64,000 nt of DNA from Dyadobacter koreensis (GTDB lineage Bacteria; Bacteroidota; Bacteroidia; Cytophagales; Spirosomataceae). The stretch's first letter is position 1; every line of letters starts with the position of its first letter. Shown here in pieces: positions 45,005 to 54,431 of the stretch. Made by a program: the position numbers and the translations under genes. The notes below the pieces were generated by a model. That model was not told the origin of the DNA. It saw only the letters and a list, made by a program, of their open reading frames with translations, and did no database searches. The stretch covers positions 317,576 to 381,575 of the forward strand of contig NZ_FNXY01000010.1 in NCBI RefSeq assembly GCF_900108855.1, read 5' to 3'.

Positions 45005-45454
45005 CTACAATTTTCTGCATTCCTCTTCCATAATTCCCGAAATTATAACTGGCGGTATTCCCCATTTGTGAATTGTGGTATCCAAAAGCAATGGGTGCTG
45101 CGAGCTAAACCCGCCATATTCGCCTGTCGTCAATGCAAAGACAATAGTATTGATTTTTGTATGCCTGATCATGTAGGAGCACATAATGCAGGGTTCATGT
45201 GTCGTATATAAGATGCAGTCTGATAAATCCTGGCTTTTCAAAAACTGCGATGCTTTTCGGATAGCTTCGATTTCGGCATGAAAAGTAATGTCAAGATGCG
45301 CCTTTCCGCCTTCGATGCCTTCCCCGATAATTTCTCCATTTTTGACGATAATCGAACCTACCGGACTTTCGCCATTATTTTTTGCAATGTTTGCGAGGTC
45401 GATGCAGCGGTGCATAAAATGTTTGTGTTTAAGCAAATCGCCGGACTGGGTCAT
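45005..45454 (-). CDS. Nucleoside deaminase (tRNA adenosine/guanine deaminase-like)
   Basis: A 149-residue zinc deaminase of the cytidine/deoxycytidylate superfamily: HAE at residues 59-61 and PCIMC with C89 and C92. The N-terminal ARDGESPVG-type motif appears as AKNNGESPVGSII. The N-terminal and loop text resembles guanine deaminase or TadA-like nucleoside deaminases of Bacteroidota; tadA itself usually has TDPTAHAE, which is replaced by DITFHAE, so I favour a free-base or nucleoside enzyme. It is convergent with the third sulfatase gene. Confidence 0.82.
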   Translation of the reverse strand: MTQSGDLLKHKHFMHRCIDLANIAKNNGESPVGSIIVKNGEIIGEGIEGGKAHLDITFHAEIEAIRKASQFLKSQDLSDCILYTTHEPCIMCSYMIRHTKINTIVFALTTGEYGGFSSQHPLLLDTTIHKWGIPPVIISGIMEEECRKL

Positions 45455-45562
45455 AAGGTTATAAATCCAAAATAATTGGCTGTCAATTTAAGTTAATTTG
45501 AAGGAATTATGGTATTTTGATACTCCTGAATTAATATTCTATTTTGTTATTTTCTACTGATT

Positions 45563-46630
45563 ATGATCGATTTTCGCTATAATTATCCAATTCTTCGATC
45601 TCAGCATCAGCTTTTAATGCAGGCATTATCGGAGCTGGAGCAGGATGAAAGTTACATGAAAATGGCGGTACCGGGCGGGCATCCGGAAGACAAAAAAGTA
45701 GCGGCAGACTGGCTTTCGAAACCCGGCTTTCCTATTGCTGCAGATGCTGTTGTAATCGGGTGTGGCGGGCATCATGCACTTTCAATGATTATTCTTGCTA
45801 CCGAATTATCCGGCGGAAAAGTTCTGGTTGACCCTGTTACCTATAACGGTTTCATCGGGTTGTCCTCCATGTTTAATATCACATTAATTCCTTGCCCGGT
45901 TGATGAAGATGGGTTGCGGCCGGATGTGATCGCAATGCTATGCAAGGCTGAAAATATAAAGGCTGTTTACCTGATGCCAACCATTCATAATCCGCTTTGT
46001 TATATTATGCCTTTGCAACGCAGACAGGAAGTTGTTGAGGTCGCCCGTCAGTTTGATCTGCTGCTGATCGATGATGACGCATACGGATTTCTGGATTCTG
46101 GAGCATTGCCAAGTTTCGCTCATTTGGCTCCTGAACGTGGTTTTTATATTTACAGTTTTTCGAAAATATTGGCCCCGGGTATAAAAACTTCTTACATAGT
46201 AACACCTGAGAAATGGAAATCGCAGACTGAAAATGCAGCTTGGATGACTTCCAGTGGTTCGGTAACTTTATATAACAGACTTGTAAGCAATTGGGTAAAA
46301 CAAGGAATTGTTGAAAAAGTTATTGAAGAGAAACGTCAGGCCGCCGCGGAAAAGCAAAGACTGGCTGCCAATGTTTTGAAGAAATATAAATATTTGACGC
46401 AGGTGTCAAGTTATCACTTTTGGATTCCGTTACCGCAGTCTGCAAATGCCAGGCAGTTTGGTGAAAGATTATCTGAAAAAGGTGTTGATGTGGTAACAAG
46501 TGCAGCGTATAACGTTACCGGCGACACCAGTTATAACGGAATTCGTGTTGCGCTAGGGAACGTTCCCGACGAAAAAGTACTGACAGAAGGACTGATGATC
46601 ATTGAAGAAAGTTTGGCCGGTCTATTTTAG
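45563..46630 (+). CDS. PLP-dependent class I/II aminotransferase
   Basis: A 355-residue fold-type I enzyme. The PLP Schiff-base lysine is K201 in IYSFSKILAPGIKTSYI; the Asp binding the pyridine nitrogen is in LLIDDDAYGF (about D171), and the Asn contact is N143 in TIHNPL. It resembles the aminotransferase part of MocR-type proteins and valine-pyruvate or 2-aminoadipate transaminases, but has no GntR-type DNA-binding domain. The substrate is unknown. Its stop overlaps the stop of the convergent response regulator gene by four bases. Confidence 0.85.
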   Translation: MIDFRYNYPILRSQHQLLMQALSELEQDESYMKMAVPGGHPEDKKVAADWLSKPGFPIAADAVVIGCGGHHALSMIILATELSGGKVLVDPVTYNGFIGLSSMFNITLIPCPVDEDGLRPDVIAMLCKAENIKAVYLMPTIHNPLCYIMPLQRRQEVVEVARQFDLLLIDDDAYGFLDSGALPSFAHLAPERGFYIYSFSKILAPGIKTSYIVTPEKWKSQTENAAWMTSSGSVTLYNRLVSNWVKQGIVEKVIEEKRQAAAEKQRLAANVLKKYKYLTQVSSYHFWIPLPQSANARQFGERLSEKGVDVVTSAAYNVTGDTSYNGIRVALGNVPDEKVLTEGLMIIEESLAGLF

Positions 46631-47247
46631 ATCAGACCTAATGTTGCTGAAATTTTGATAAGCGAAGCTGTGTTTCCAACGTCAAATTTCATAAGCAGAT
46701 TTGCACGGTGACTGTTGACAGTAGTGACACTGATAAATAATTTTTCGGCAATTTGAGGATTTGTAAGCCCTTCTGCGATCAATACGAGTACCTCTTTTTC
46801 ACGTCTCGTCAAAAAAGGAATTGTTTTGGGCGTAATATCCGCTGTGGGATTTTGGTCAAAATTTACGTTCATAAAATAACCGCCCTGTTGCACCTGCCGG
46901 ACCGCTTCCAGAATATCTTCCTTGCCCGAACTTTTGATAAGATAACCACAAGCGCCATTTTGAATCATACGGGATATGTAAGATCGTTCGCTAAATGTGC
47001 TTAAAGCCAGTGATTTAACATTGGGAAACTGCTCTTTTATTTTTTTGCAAAGGTCAATTCCACTAACATCGGGCAGGTTGATATCAAGAAATGCTATGTC
47101 TACTTCGTTATTTTTCAGAAAAGCAATAGCGTCAAATGCATTGGATGCTGTCCCGGCGATTGTGATGCCCTCACTGTCATGAAGTAAAGATTTCAAACCT
47201 TCAACAACCAAGGGGTGATCGTCCACAATAAGTATTTTAATAGCCAT
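46627..47247 (-). CDS. LuxR/NarL-family response regulator
   Basis: A 206-residue regulator: receiver domain with phospho-acceptor D55 (DIAFLDINLPDVSG), conserved DD at 9-10 and a C-terminal LuxR helix-turn-helix (LTRREKEVLVLIAEGLTNPQIAEKL, then SVTTVNSHRANLL). It is activated by the histidine kinase encoded 53 bases upstream on the same strand, so the two form an operon and a cognate pair. Confidence 0.93.
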   Translation of the reverse strand: MAIKILIVDDHPLVVEGLKSLLHDSEGITIAGTASNAFDAIAFLKNNEVDIAFLDINLPDVSGIDLCKKIKEQFPNVKSLALSTFSERSYISRMIQNGACGYLIKSSGKEDILEAVRQVQQGGYFMNVNFDQNPTADITPKTIPFLTRREKEVLVLIAEGLTNPQIAEKLFISVTTVNSHRANLLMKFDVGNTASLIKISATLGLI

Positions 47248-47300
47248 CTTTCAGTTTTTAAGATTTCATAAATGCCTTAACCGGGAACGTTAAAAGATTT

Positions 47301-49241
47301 CTATACGACAATTTCTACCAATACAGACGTCCCCTCATTTGGTTTCGACTGAATATCCAGTTTACCGTTCAGATAGTCGACTCTGGCCTTAACATTTTGC
47401 AGCCCGGCGCCCTTTTTATTTTTCAGTATTTCCACATCAAAACCCTTACCATTATCCTCAACGGTTAGGCTTACCTGCTGACCGATATGGGTTAGCTGGA
47501 CCTGCACTTCGGAAGCTTCGGCATATTTGATAACGTTGTTGATCAATTCCTGCACAATCCGGTAAAGTACAATTTCGACAGAAGATTCCAGTCTCTCCGA
47601 AAAGCCGAATGTTTGAATATTGATTTTTAGATGGCCGGATTCATTAATCCCATCACAAAAATCACTCAGCGCATCAAGCAAGCCAAAGCGGACCAAAGTT
47701 TCAGGCATCATGCTATGTGCGACCCGGCGCATTTCACTGATTGCACCATCAAGTTGTGTGAGTGCCCGGGAAAACGCAAACGCGCTCGATTCGGGTAAAA
47801 TTACATTTCCTTTCACAGAGTTTAAAGTCAGTTTTATACCTGAAAGCAGACCTCCCAATCCGTCGTGTAAATCACGGGCAACACGGGTACGTTCTTCTTC
47901 CTGGCCTTTTAAAATTGAGTTTGTTGCTACTAATTGTTTTTCCTGCTGCAATTGTTTTACTTCATTTTCAGCAATCCTTTTCCCGATCATAATATTTCTG
48001 TATACCAATCCTGCAATGATTATGCTGGCTGCAAGTCCGGCGACAAGACTGTAAATCAGTGTATTTCTTGCCTCTTTGTCTTTTTCAAGAGAAATGATCT
48101 GTTTCTCTTTCTGCGCTGTCTGGTATTTTGTGTCCAGTTCCTGCAACTGGTTCTGAACCTCTTTTCCCTGTATGGAATCATTCAGGATCACATATTTTTG
48201 CAAATATTCGTATGCAGATTTATAATCGTTTGCTCTGGCCATATCTGCCGCATAATCTTCATACAGCTCCACAAGATGGTCTTTCATATCGTTTTTCTCT
48301 GCAATTTTTAATGCCTGTGCCGTGTATTTTGCAGATTCTTCCGGCTTTTGCTGATCTTCTGCGATGAACATCAGTGCTCGCAAACACGCCATCTCCATAA
48401 ATACGTTATTGTTTTTGCGAGCTAAAAACAACCCTTTTTCTCCAAATTCTTTCGCCTTGTCCATCTGATTCAGTTTCCGGTAGGATCCACAAAGCCCGCT
48501 GTACGCCTGCGTGATAAAAATATCGGATTGAATCGCTTGGGCTATCTTTAATCCTTCATTAAAATAAGGAATGCTTTCCTGATATTTTTTCAGGTTAAAT
48601 AAGCATAAACCCAGATTTGTTAGCAGATCAGCAAGCTGCAGGCTGTCGCCCATTGGTCTTGCAAGCGCGAGTGCTTTTTGTTTATACACATAAGACTTAC
48701 TAAATAAATTGGCCTGTTCAAAAGCGGCACCTATGTTGGAATAAAGCTGCGGGATGTATTCATTTTTCCCTTCTTTTTCGAAAATGGCTGCGGCCTTCTG
48801 GTAATACTTTATCGATTCTGTAAAATTGCCCAGATACGTATAGCTGGCTCCGATATTAGCGAAGGCTTTTCCTATATAAATCTGATCATTAATACTTCTT
48901 GCAATTGCCAGACTTTCCAAATTCAATTTAAGCGCCTGAACAAATTTTCCTTTTAGATTTAATACATAAGTATAGTTTGTCCTGAACCGGATTCTCCCGG
49001 TTGGATAACTGATCTTGTCACTTAGCTCTCCTGCTTTGATATAATATTTCGCGGCACTATCCAAATTTTCGCCTTCAAGCAATTGCCCGTATTCAATATA
49101 AGCCAGCACCCGGATTGAATCTTCCTTGCTCTTTTCAATACGCTGCAAAATTGCCTTGCGGTCCGAATTCGGTAACGTCGTTTGTGCAAAGGATATGGTA
49201 TAAATGAGAATTGAAAAAAGGCTGCTAAAAACTGATTTCAT
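47301..49241 (-). CDS. TPR-containing sensor histidine kinase (HisKA_3 type)
   Basis: A 646-residue sensor. A signal peptide (ending ISFAQ) leads to a periplasmic sensor of about seven tetratricopeptide repeats (for example YIGKAFANIGASYTYLGN and LADLLTNLGLCLFNLKK), a single membrane helix near residue 400 (YSLVAGLAASIIIAGLVY), the HisKA_3 helix with phosphorylated H459 (RVARDLHDGLGG) and a HATPase domain with QELINNVIKYAEA and EDNGKGFD. It should phosphorylate the adjacent LuxR-type regulator. The ligand is unknown. Confidence 0.93.
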   Translation of the reverse strand: MKSVFSSLFSILIYTISFAQTTLPNSDRKAILQRIEKSKEDSIRVLAYIEYGQLLEGENLDSAAKYYIKAGELSDKISYPTGRIRFRTNYTYVLNLKGKFVQALKLNLESLAIARSINDQIYIGKAFANIGASYTYLGNFTESIKYYQKAAAIFEKEGKNEYIPQLYSNIGAAFEQANLFSKSYVYKQKALALARPMGDSLQLADLLTNLGLCLFNLKKYQESIPYFNEGLKIAQAIQSDIFITQAYSGLCGSYRKLNQMDKAKEFGEKGLFLARKNNNVFMEMACLRALMFIAEDQQKPEESAKYTAQALKIAEKNDMKDHLVELYEDYAADMARANDYKSAYEYLQKYVILNDSIQGKEVQNQLQELDTKYQTAQKEKQIISLEKDKEARNTLIYSLVAGLAASIIIAGLVYRNIMIGKRIAENEVKQLQQEKQLVATNSILKGQEEERTRVARDLHDGLGGLLSGIKLTLNSVKGNVILPESSAFAFSRALTQLDGAISEMRRVAHSMMPETLVRFGLLDALSDFCDGINESGHLKINIQTFGFSERLESSVEIVLYRIVQELINNVIKYAEASEVQVQLTHIGQQVSLTVEDNGKGFDVEILKNKKGAGLQNVKARVDYLNGKLDIQSKPNEGTSVLVEIVV

Positions 49242-49318
49242 TGATGGAGCCAGAATTTGTTAGGCTGTTAAATTACAAGGGTAAAGGTCTGAAACAAAAC
49301 CTTTTAATAATATCCTCT

Positions 49319-49349
49319 AAAAGCATGATTTTTCGAAAATCGTGCTTTT
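49319..49349. terminator. 14-bp hairpin in the divergent gap upstream of the histidine kinase
   Basis: AAAAGCATGATTTT pairs with AAAATCGTGCTTTT (one T-G pair) around the 3-base loop TCG. It lies between divergent start codons, where a terminator would not be expected, so it might be an operator, a transcription-interference barrier, or the remnant of a lost gene's terminator. It is the main feature of the 49242-49459 gap. Confidence 0.5.
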
Positions 49350-49459
49350 GCATGATTGATTCCGGCGCGTGGGAGAACTTACCTTTGTGATGTCAAAAGG
49401 CGAGTTATTTAGCTCATCTTAAATGATTTACATTTATCAAAATAACAATTTTATTAGCT

Positions 49460-49864
49460 ATGAAAAAAATAATTTTATTACTGACGCTTGTTGCTTTCAC
49501 TTTCTCCTGTAAAGACAAAAATGACCCGGAGCCCGAACTTAGTTCACGTGTTCAGGGAACTTACAAAGCGACTAAATTAAGAATTGATGGCACTAACGTG
49601 CCACTTACCGAGGGAAGATCTATAACGCTGGTATTGTCTAAAACGACAGCAAATGAAGTAAACGGAGTTATGAAATATACAACAGCAGATGGTGATAGCG
49701 GAGCTGACGATCTTGGAGATGTCACACTGAAAGATAAAGGCGAAAATGGTATCGATCTCTTCGATGGTTCTGAAAAAGTGGGCCATTGGAGTAAAGACAA
49801 TATCCTGACCGTTACCGTAATCGATGAAGGGTCGGAAATAGAAATTATTGCCAGCAAAAAATAA
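49460..49864 (+). CDS. Small secreted lipoprotein of unknown function
   Basis: A 134-residue lipoprotein: MKKIILLLTLVAFTFSC gives a clear signal and Cys17 lipobox. The mature part is acidic and beta-rich (GTYKATKLRIDGTNVPL, SITLVLSKTTANEVNG), like the lipocalin-type domains seen in Bacteroidota surface lipoproteins. No family recognised with confidence. It starts the run of three small secreted proteins between the two-component system and the M23 peptidase, about 220 bases downstream and divergent from the kinase gene. Confidence 0.7.
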   Translation: MKKIILLLTLVAFTFSCKDKNDPEPELSSRVQGTYKATKLRIDGTNVPLTEGRSITLVLSKTTANEVNGVMKYTTADGDSGADDLGDVTLKDKGENGIDLFDGSEKVGHWSKDNILTVTVIDEGSEIEIIASKK

Positions 49865-49893
49865 TCAGTTCACATATATTTATCTCAACTACG

Positions 49894-50175
49894 ATGAAAA
49901 ATCTATTTAACGGCGTCAAAATTGCAGCGCTTTTTGTTGCGATGGGGTTGGCTTTCAGCTGCTCAAAATCAGATCCGGTTGCGGCTACTTCCTGCGAAAA
50001 AAATGCTGAAAAGGTGTCGGAAGCTGGCACCGCTTACGCTTCTGATCCGACAAGTACGGCGAAATGTGAAGCATATAAATCTGCGGTCAACAGCTTTTTC
50101 AAATCTTGTCCCGCTTATTATTCGGGGGCTGCAAAAGATGCTTTGGACGAATTTTTGAAAACGCCCTGCAATTAA
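49894..50175 (+). CDS. Small cysteine-containing lipoprotein
   Basis: A 93-residue lipoprotein with signal FVAMGLAFSC (Cys24) and four more cysteines in the mature part (TSCEK, AKCEAY, KSCPAY, TPCN), which may form two disulfides. The sequence is helical and has no family I recognise. It begins 29 bases after the stop of the preceding lipoprotein gene and is probably cotranscribed with it. Confidence 0.7.
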   Translation: MKNLFNGVKIAALFVAMGLAFSCSKSDPVAATSCEKNAEKVSEAGTAYASDPTSTAKCEAYKSAVNSFFKSCPAYYSGAAKDALDEFLKTPCN

Positions 50176-50349
50176 ACCAGTTCCTCAAGCTTTCATTTTG
50201 AAGATACGATTCCTTTGATGTCATCGTCGTAATACCGCTTCATCAGCAAAAATGACAATTCGTGAACAAATTATGGCATCTCGGTATGTAACAGAAATGA
50301 AGCCTCGAAAGCCAGTTCTACTTTTGAGAAATAATAATATCTATTAGTC

Positions 50350-51264
50350 ATGAAAAATGTAATACTTTCTTTATTAATCTATTCTGCCGCACTCCTTTTT
50401 CTGAACTTTCGGTTTGCCGATGAGTTTTCAGAATTTCAGACAACTTCCCGTGAAGTAAATGAACGTTTATGGTCCGGTCTGCAGCAAACAGGTTTGCACG
50501 TGCCTTATGTAAGTAGTACAGTAAAATCTGCTTGCCGTGCCATTGCCACAGACCAGCAGGCGGCGGCGGTTCAAAAAATTGGAAAACTTTGTAAAGCATA
50601 CTATGCTTCCGAAGATTTTCAAAAACGGTATCAGGAGTGGTTGACAAGAACCTTTGTACAAAAATCAACTGATCTTCCAGAACGAAGAATTGCGGATATC
50701 AAAGCAGATAAGTTGCGTAATGTGGAAATGATGAAGGCGAACGATATTGCTCCGATTCTTGACATACAGATCCAGTCCAACGAAACTTTTGCAGGAATGG
50801 GAAGCATGTTAAGTAGTTTGCCCGCCGATCAGCGTGCTGAATTCAAGAAACAGATCGACAATGGAAAGCGTAATGTCGTTATCTATAAAAAGCTGCAACT
50901 GCTTTTAAAAACGGATTATACGGAATTTAAAAAGCAGTTTGCCGAACAACAGGCGCAGGAGCAGATAGCGCAGGAACGAAGTCAATTGGTTAATAATAAC
51001 AGTTCTAACGCAGCAGAATTTGAAAAATGGAAGGATCCGAAAAAGGTACTTTCATCAAAACTGGGAGAGTTTTTGACCAAAACTCAGGGAATAGATTTTG
51101 CGGCGCAAACGAAGCTTGTCAATAACCGTAAAAAATTCGTGAACGGCACGTACGAGGGGAAAAATGATTTATGGAAATTCTGCTATCGTATGGGACCAGC
51201 ACCAACTAATGCTGCCAGAAATTTCGCGCAGCAGTGGCAGTCAGAATTAAAAAATAATATATAG
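50350..51264 (+). CDS. Hypothetical secreted helical protein
   Basis: A 304-residue protein with a signal-like N-terminus (VILSLLIYSAALLFLNFRFA) and an almost entirely helical mature part rich in Gln, Lys and Glu, including a coiled-coil stretch around FAEQQAQEQIAQERSQL. The segment SACRAIATDQQAAAVQKIGKLC contains the only cysteine pair and recalls the small Cys-containing lipoprotein upstream. I do not recognise a family. It is separated from that lipoprotein by 174 bases and is followed by a terminator at 51297. Confidence 0.65.
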   Translation: MKNVILSLLIYSAALLFLNFRFADEFSEFQTTSREVNERLWSGLQQTGLHVPYVSSTVKSACRAIATDQQAAAVQKIGKLCKAYYASEDFQKRYQEWLTRTFVQKSTDLPERRIADIKADKLRNVEMMKANDIAPILDIQIQSNETFAGMGSMLSSLPADQRAEFKKQIDNGKRNVVIYKKLQLLLKTDYTEFKKQFAEQQAQEQIAQERSQLVNNNSSNAAEFEKWKDPKKVLSSKLGEFLTKTQGIDFAAQTKLVNNRKKFVNGTYEGKNDLWKFCYRMGPAPTNAARNFAQQWQSELKNNI

Positions 51265-51296
51265 TGGGATTGAAGGTTGGGAAGCCAGGAAGTATG

Positions 51297-51346
51297 CAGG
51301 CCGGGTTTTTAGAAACTGGCCTGTATCCTTATCATCTTATTTTTTC
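51297..51346 (+). terminator. Terminator after the hypothetical helical protein
   Basis: CAGGCCGGGTTT pairs with AAACTGGCCTG (one bulge) and is followed by TATCCTTATCATCTTATTTTTT. It separates this gene from the convergent M23 peptidase gene. Confidence 0.75.
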
Positions 51347-52503
51347 GACAGCTGCTTGTCTGATTCCAGCCCAACGGTTGGAATATAGCCTTTTGTTCCG
51401 TCGGCCAGTTCCACGCGGTATCCTTTTGCTAACTCACCGAGGATCCGGATCGTTTCGTTTTTGGGAATTATACGTATCTTTTCGTCATTGGAAAAAACCG
51501 GTGAAAGGTAGAGATTTGTTTTTGATTTAATCCTTACTGAATCACCCAGCAGCCATCTTGAAGTTACTGGTAAGCCAGGTAATTTTTCCTTTTTGTCATT
51601 TATAAAAGGGAAAGGATCGACAGCGCCGGAACCACGTGCGTATATACCGAAGTGTAAATGCGGTGTAGTGGTGATTGCGTTCCCGGTATTTCCTACCAAG
51701 CCTAATGTGTCGCCACGCACTACACGTTGCCCAACAGACACAAGCTGACTATCCAAATGTGCGTAATAAATAGAATAAGGGCTTCCATTCGCCGACAGAA
51801 AAACTATTTTCCCTCCCAGGTTATTTGTGCCCGTTTGTGTGATAAAACCATTGTCCGAAGCAACCACCGGCGTTCCCCGAGGTGCTTTAATGTCGACACC
51901 TTCGTGAGAACGAACTCCGCCATCACGTTGCGCTCCCCAGAAACTGATCAGATTTTGCATACCGTAACTGGCAATTGGAAAAGTTAGCGTCGGTAATGTT
52001 GTTAGAGCCAAAGAAACTTTTAGCGTTTCATTCAAGCCTGTTTGTAGGCGTAACAACAGTGTATCGCCTTCATGATCCGCGATAGTCAATGTATTTTCGT
52101 TTGCTTTTAAATATTCAATCCGCTGTGGTTTCCCATTTGATTTGATACGATAGAGTTCCAGAACCAGCTTTGAAAGTGAATCTTCGTCGTTTTTAGATGG
52201 TGTTATCACCAATTTTCTTCCTTCGGGAATTTTCAAACGGATGGACTGGGCAGGTGTTGAATCACCAAGAAAAAATCTTTCCTGATAAGGCGCCAGTGAA
52301 AAAAGTGTGTCGTTCAAAACCTGTTTACTTACCCGGAACCAGGTTTGTCCCGCTATCGTTTTCTCCTGTTTTGCTTTGTATAATTCCTGCTCGTAATGCT
52401 CCTGCGGCGTAACGGGAAACCAGTGAGAGACTGGAACTGGTTTACAAGATGATATATAAATAACGGCGAAAGCAACGGCTAAGCACCTGAATAATAGTTT
52501 CAT
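51337..52503 (-). CDS. M23-family peptidase lipoprotein
   Basis: A lipoprotein with peptidoglycan endopeptidase (LytM-type) domain. The start is taken at the ATG at 52501-52503 (MKLLFRCLAVAFAVIYISSC), which gives a perfect lipobox; the open frame extends 33 codons further upstream to 52602 without signal features. Zinc-binding residues lie in SHEGVDIKAPRG and HLHFGIYA, with YYAHLDSQ between. The C-terminal segment (about the last 70 residues, ending GTKGYIPTVGLES) looks like an SH3-type domain. It probably cleaves cross-links in peptidoglycan. Confidence 0.87.
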   Translation of the reverse strand: MKLLFRCLAVAFAVIYISSCKPVPVSHWFPVTPQEHYEQELYKAKQEKTIAGQTWFRVSKQVLNDTLFSLAPYQERFFLGDSTPAQSIRLKIPEGRKLVITPSKNDEDSLSKLVLELYRIKSNGKPQRIEYLKANENTLTIADHEGDTLLLRLQTGLNETLKVSLALTTLPTLTFPIASYGMQNLISFWGAQRDGGVRSHEGVDIKAPRGTPVVASDNGFITQTGTNNLGGKIVFLSANGSPYSIYYAHLDSQLVSVGQRVVRGDTLGLVGNTGNAITTTPHLHFGIYARGSGAVDPFPFINDKKEKLPGLPVTSRWLLGDSVRIKSKTNLYLSPVFSNDEKIRIIPKNETIRILGELAKGYRVELADGTKGYIPTVGLESDKQLSKK

Positions 52504-52860
52504 GACCTGAGTTTTAGTTACCATAGTTGCAGGTGGTAATAAATTCATGCCATGACTGGTATTTCGAAGGATGTACTGTTTTTGTTTAAAAACGACAAAC
52601 ACACATGTATGATTTACTGAAAATGAGCAATTTGGAATTCTTGGAAAATACCATTTAGAATACCCGCATCAATCTTCGAAAAAGTATCATTAAAGCGATT
52701 AACAGACAGTTGACGATCCGAAACTGGCCGATCGGATTCGATCTAGTTGGCTGTAAAACAGCATGAAGAGGCAAATAATAAATAAAACGTAAATTTTATG
52801 AATTGGAATGTATTTAGGGAAACAGGAGTATCAGCGAATTGAGGTGTCAATTGTGAAATC
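52504..52860. other. 357-bp gap with no feature seen
   Basis: AT-rich sequence between two minus-strand genes. I see no gene, hairpin of terminator quality or clear promoter on either strand. It must contain the promoter of the M23 gene, which I could not place. Confidence 0.5.
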
Positions 52861-53358
52861 TCAGCTAACCCGTGAATAGACAGTTTCTGTAGCTTTGTCC
52901 TCTTGCCCGTCGGGAGAAATATTATATGCCGTAATAATCAGATTGTTTTCATCAGCCAGTTCTACAACTGTTCGCCAGCCCCAGGGCTCGGGGATGTCGG
53001 CACCACCATAACTGCCTAAAACCGAAAATCCTTTTTCAGTTATATTACCCTGCGATAGCATCATGCCGGTTCCCATATGAAAACTGTCTATCCATGTGGA
53101 CTGGACGACGTCATTGGCAAGATCAAAACCATAGGTCGCAATCCCCTCAAAAGGCTTTTCGTTCAGGCTTCCATGATATTCATGGATGACAAACCGGCCA
53201 CCCAGGATTGTACGAATACTGCCTTTCATAAGCGATTCATCTGCCAAAATACCCGGCTCAAACCATGTTCTGGTTATTCCTTCCCAGTTACCAATAAATG
53301 CGTGGAGTTGCTGATGAATACCGGATTCAAGTGAAATTTCAAATTTGCTCTTGCTCAT
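52861..53358 (-). CDS. DUF1579-family protein
   Basis: A 165-residue cytosolic protein of the DUF1579 type (HAFIGNWEGITRTWFEPG, GRFVIHEYHGSLNEKPFEGIA, TYGFD). The family fold is a small calycin-like barrel; function is unknown. Its start overlaps the stop of the upstream gene by four bases, so the two are translationally coupled. Confidence 0.78.
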   Translation of the reverse strand: MSKSKFEISLESGIHQQLHAFIGNWEGITRTWFEPGILADESLMKGSIRTILGGRFVIHEYHGSLNEKPFEGIATYGFDLANDVVQSTWIDSFHMGTGMMLSQGNITEKGFSVLGSYGGADIPEPWGWRTVVELADENNLIITAYNISPDGQEDKATETVYSRVS

Positions 53359-53840
53359 ATTTTTTCGTTTTCAGGCTTATCAACTTGCTTCGCCTTTGCT
53401 CTGCCTTTTTCTGACAATGCATGTACCGAAGATCTTTTCATGGTTTTAATAAAATCAACTTTTTTGAATCTCAGAGCGCTCCAGTCCTCATCGATAGCGA
53501 CCATTCTAACCGGTTCGAGCTCGTAAGTTCCCATGATCGACCAGCCGGTATCACGATTAAAATCACACTTATATTTTTTGGAAGTGCCTTTCGGATAACA
53601 CATCCAAAGCAGAGCATCCCCCTTTAAAAGGTGGGCAACCAATGGAATTAATGCATCAATTTCACTTTGTTTAGTAACAAAAATGAGAATGAATTCAATT
53701 TCTTTAAGACCTTCCAACGAAGTGATCACCGAAGCTTCTTCCACAATACTATCCAGGTTAACCTCAAAGGATCCAGGTGCATTTATCGCAACGACCTCCT
53801 TTTGGCTTTTTAGGTTTAGCTTTTTAAAAATGGCATCCAT
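53355..53840 (-). CDS. Small cytosolic protein, DUF3052-like
   Basis: A 161-residue protein with an N-terminal KSQKEVVAINAPGSFEVNL, a middle segment ALLWMCYPKGTSKKYKCDFNRDTGW resembling the core of DUF3052-type proteins, and a Lys-rich tail. The family match is by eye and uncertain. It is the middle gene of a VOC / this / DUF1579 operon on the minus strand. Confidence 0.55.
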   Translation of the reverse strand: MDAIFKKLNLKSQKEVVAINAPGSFEVNLDSIVEEASVITSLEGLKEIEFILIFVTKQSEIDALIPLVAHLLKGDALLWMCYPKGTSKKYKCDFNRDTGWSIMGTYELEPVRMVAIDEDWSALRFKKVDFIKTMKRSSVHALSEKGRAKAKQVDKPENEKI

Positions 53841-53853
53841 GGTGCATATTTGG

Positions 53854-54255
53854 TTATTCTGTTTTTTTTAAACGTTCATCTTCTTTGAGAATCATTACCA
53901 CACCGGCTGGATCAGAGATCCAGTCTGCCTTCAGGTCTTCAGGCAGTTTCTCAAGTTCTGGTCTGAAATTTACTCCATTTTCTGATAAATAATTTCTGGC
54001 TTGTACGATATTATCTGTGTTTAATTCGAACCAAATATCCGTCTGGCTAAAATAATCAACCCGGTCAAGCCATAACGTAAGAGTCCCAAAACGGCAATAA
54101 TGACTTTGACCAGTAAATTCATGAAAATACGGAGTCAGTTTGAAACCAAGTATATCGCGATAAAACTGAATCGTTTTATCGTATCGGTCGAGTGGGATTT
54201 TAACTGCGACATTTACGCCGCCGTCAAATACAGGTCTGTTTTGTATGTTCGTCAT
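53854..54255 (-). CDS. VOC-family (glyoxalase/bleomycin-resistance fold) protein
   Basis: A roughly 133-residue vicinal-oxygen-chelate protein: the repeat pattern IPLDRYDKTIQFYRDILGFKLTPYF followed by YCRFGTLTLWLDR and NTDNIVQARNYLSE, ending DPAGVVMILKED. The frame is open to 54300, but MTNIQNRPVF at 54255 is the more likely start. The metal ligands are not obvious, so it might be a binding protein. It starts the operon that continues with 53355 and 52861 genes and is divergent from the AraC regulator. Confidence 0.8.
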   Translation of the reverse strand: MTNIQNRPVFDGGVNVAVKIPLDRYDKTIQFYRDILGFKLTPYFHEFTGQSHYCRFGTLTLWLDRVDYFSQTDIWFELNTDNIVQARNYLSENGVNFRPELEKLPEDLKADWISDPAGVVMILKEDERLKKTE

Positions 54256-54431
54256 GCAGTTATTTAATGTTTTGAAAAACCTGACAACGTCAAATTTCAT
54301 AGCATTAATTTATTATAGTACAGGACAAATTTAAGTATATTGGTGATCCGAAATGAAGGGATAAAAAGTCAACTTTACGGGGTATTTGAGACAAAAATTT
54401 TTACATTAGTCATGATTTTAAACATAATAAC

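Noticed and set aside
52504..52602. Longer N-terminus of the M23 peptidase
   Set aside because: The extra 33 codons precede the lipoprotein signal sequence and would bury it; the ATG at 52503 gives a standard lipobox.
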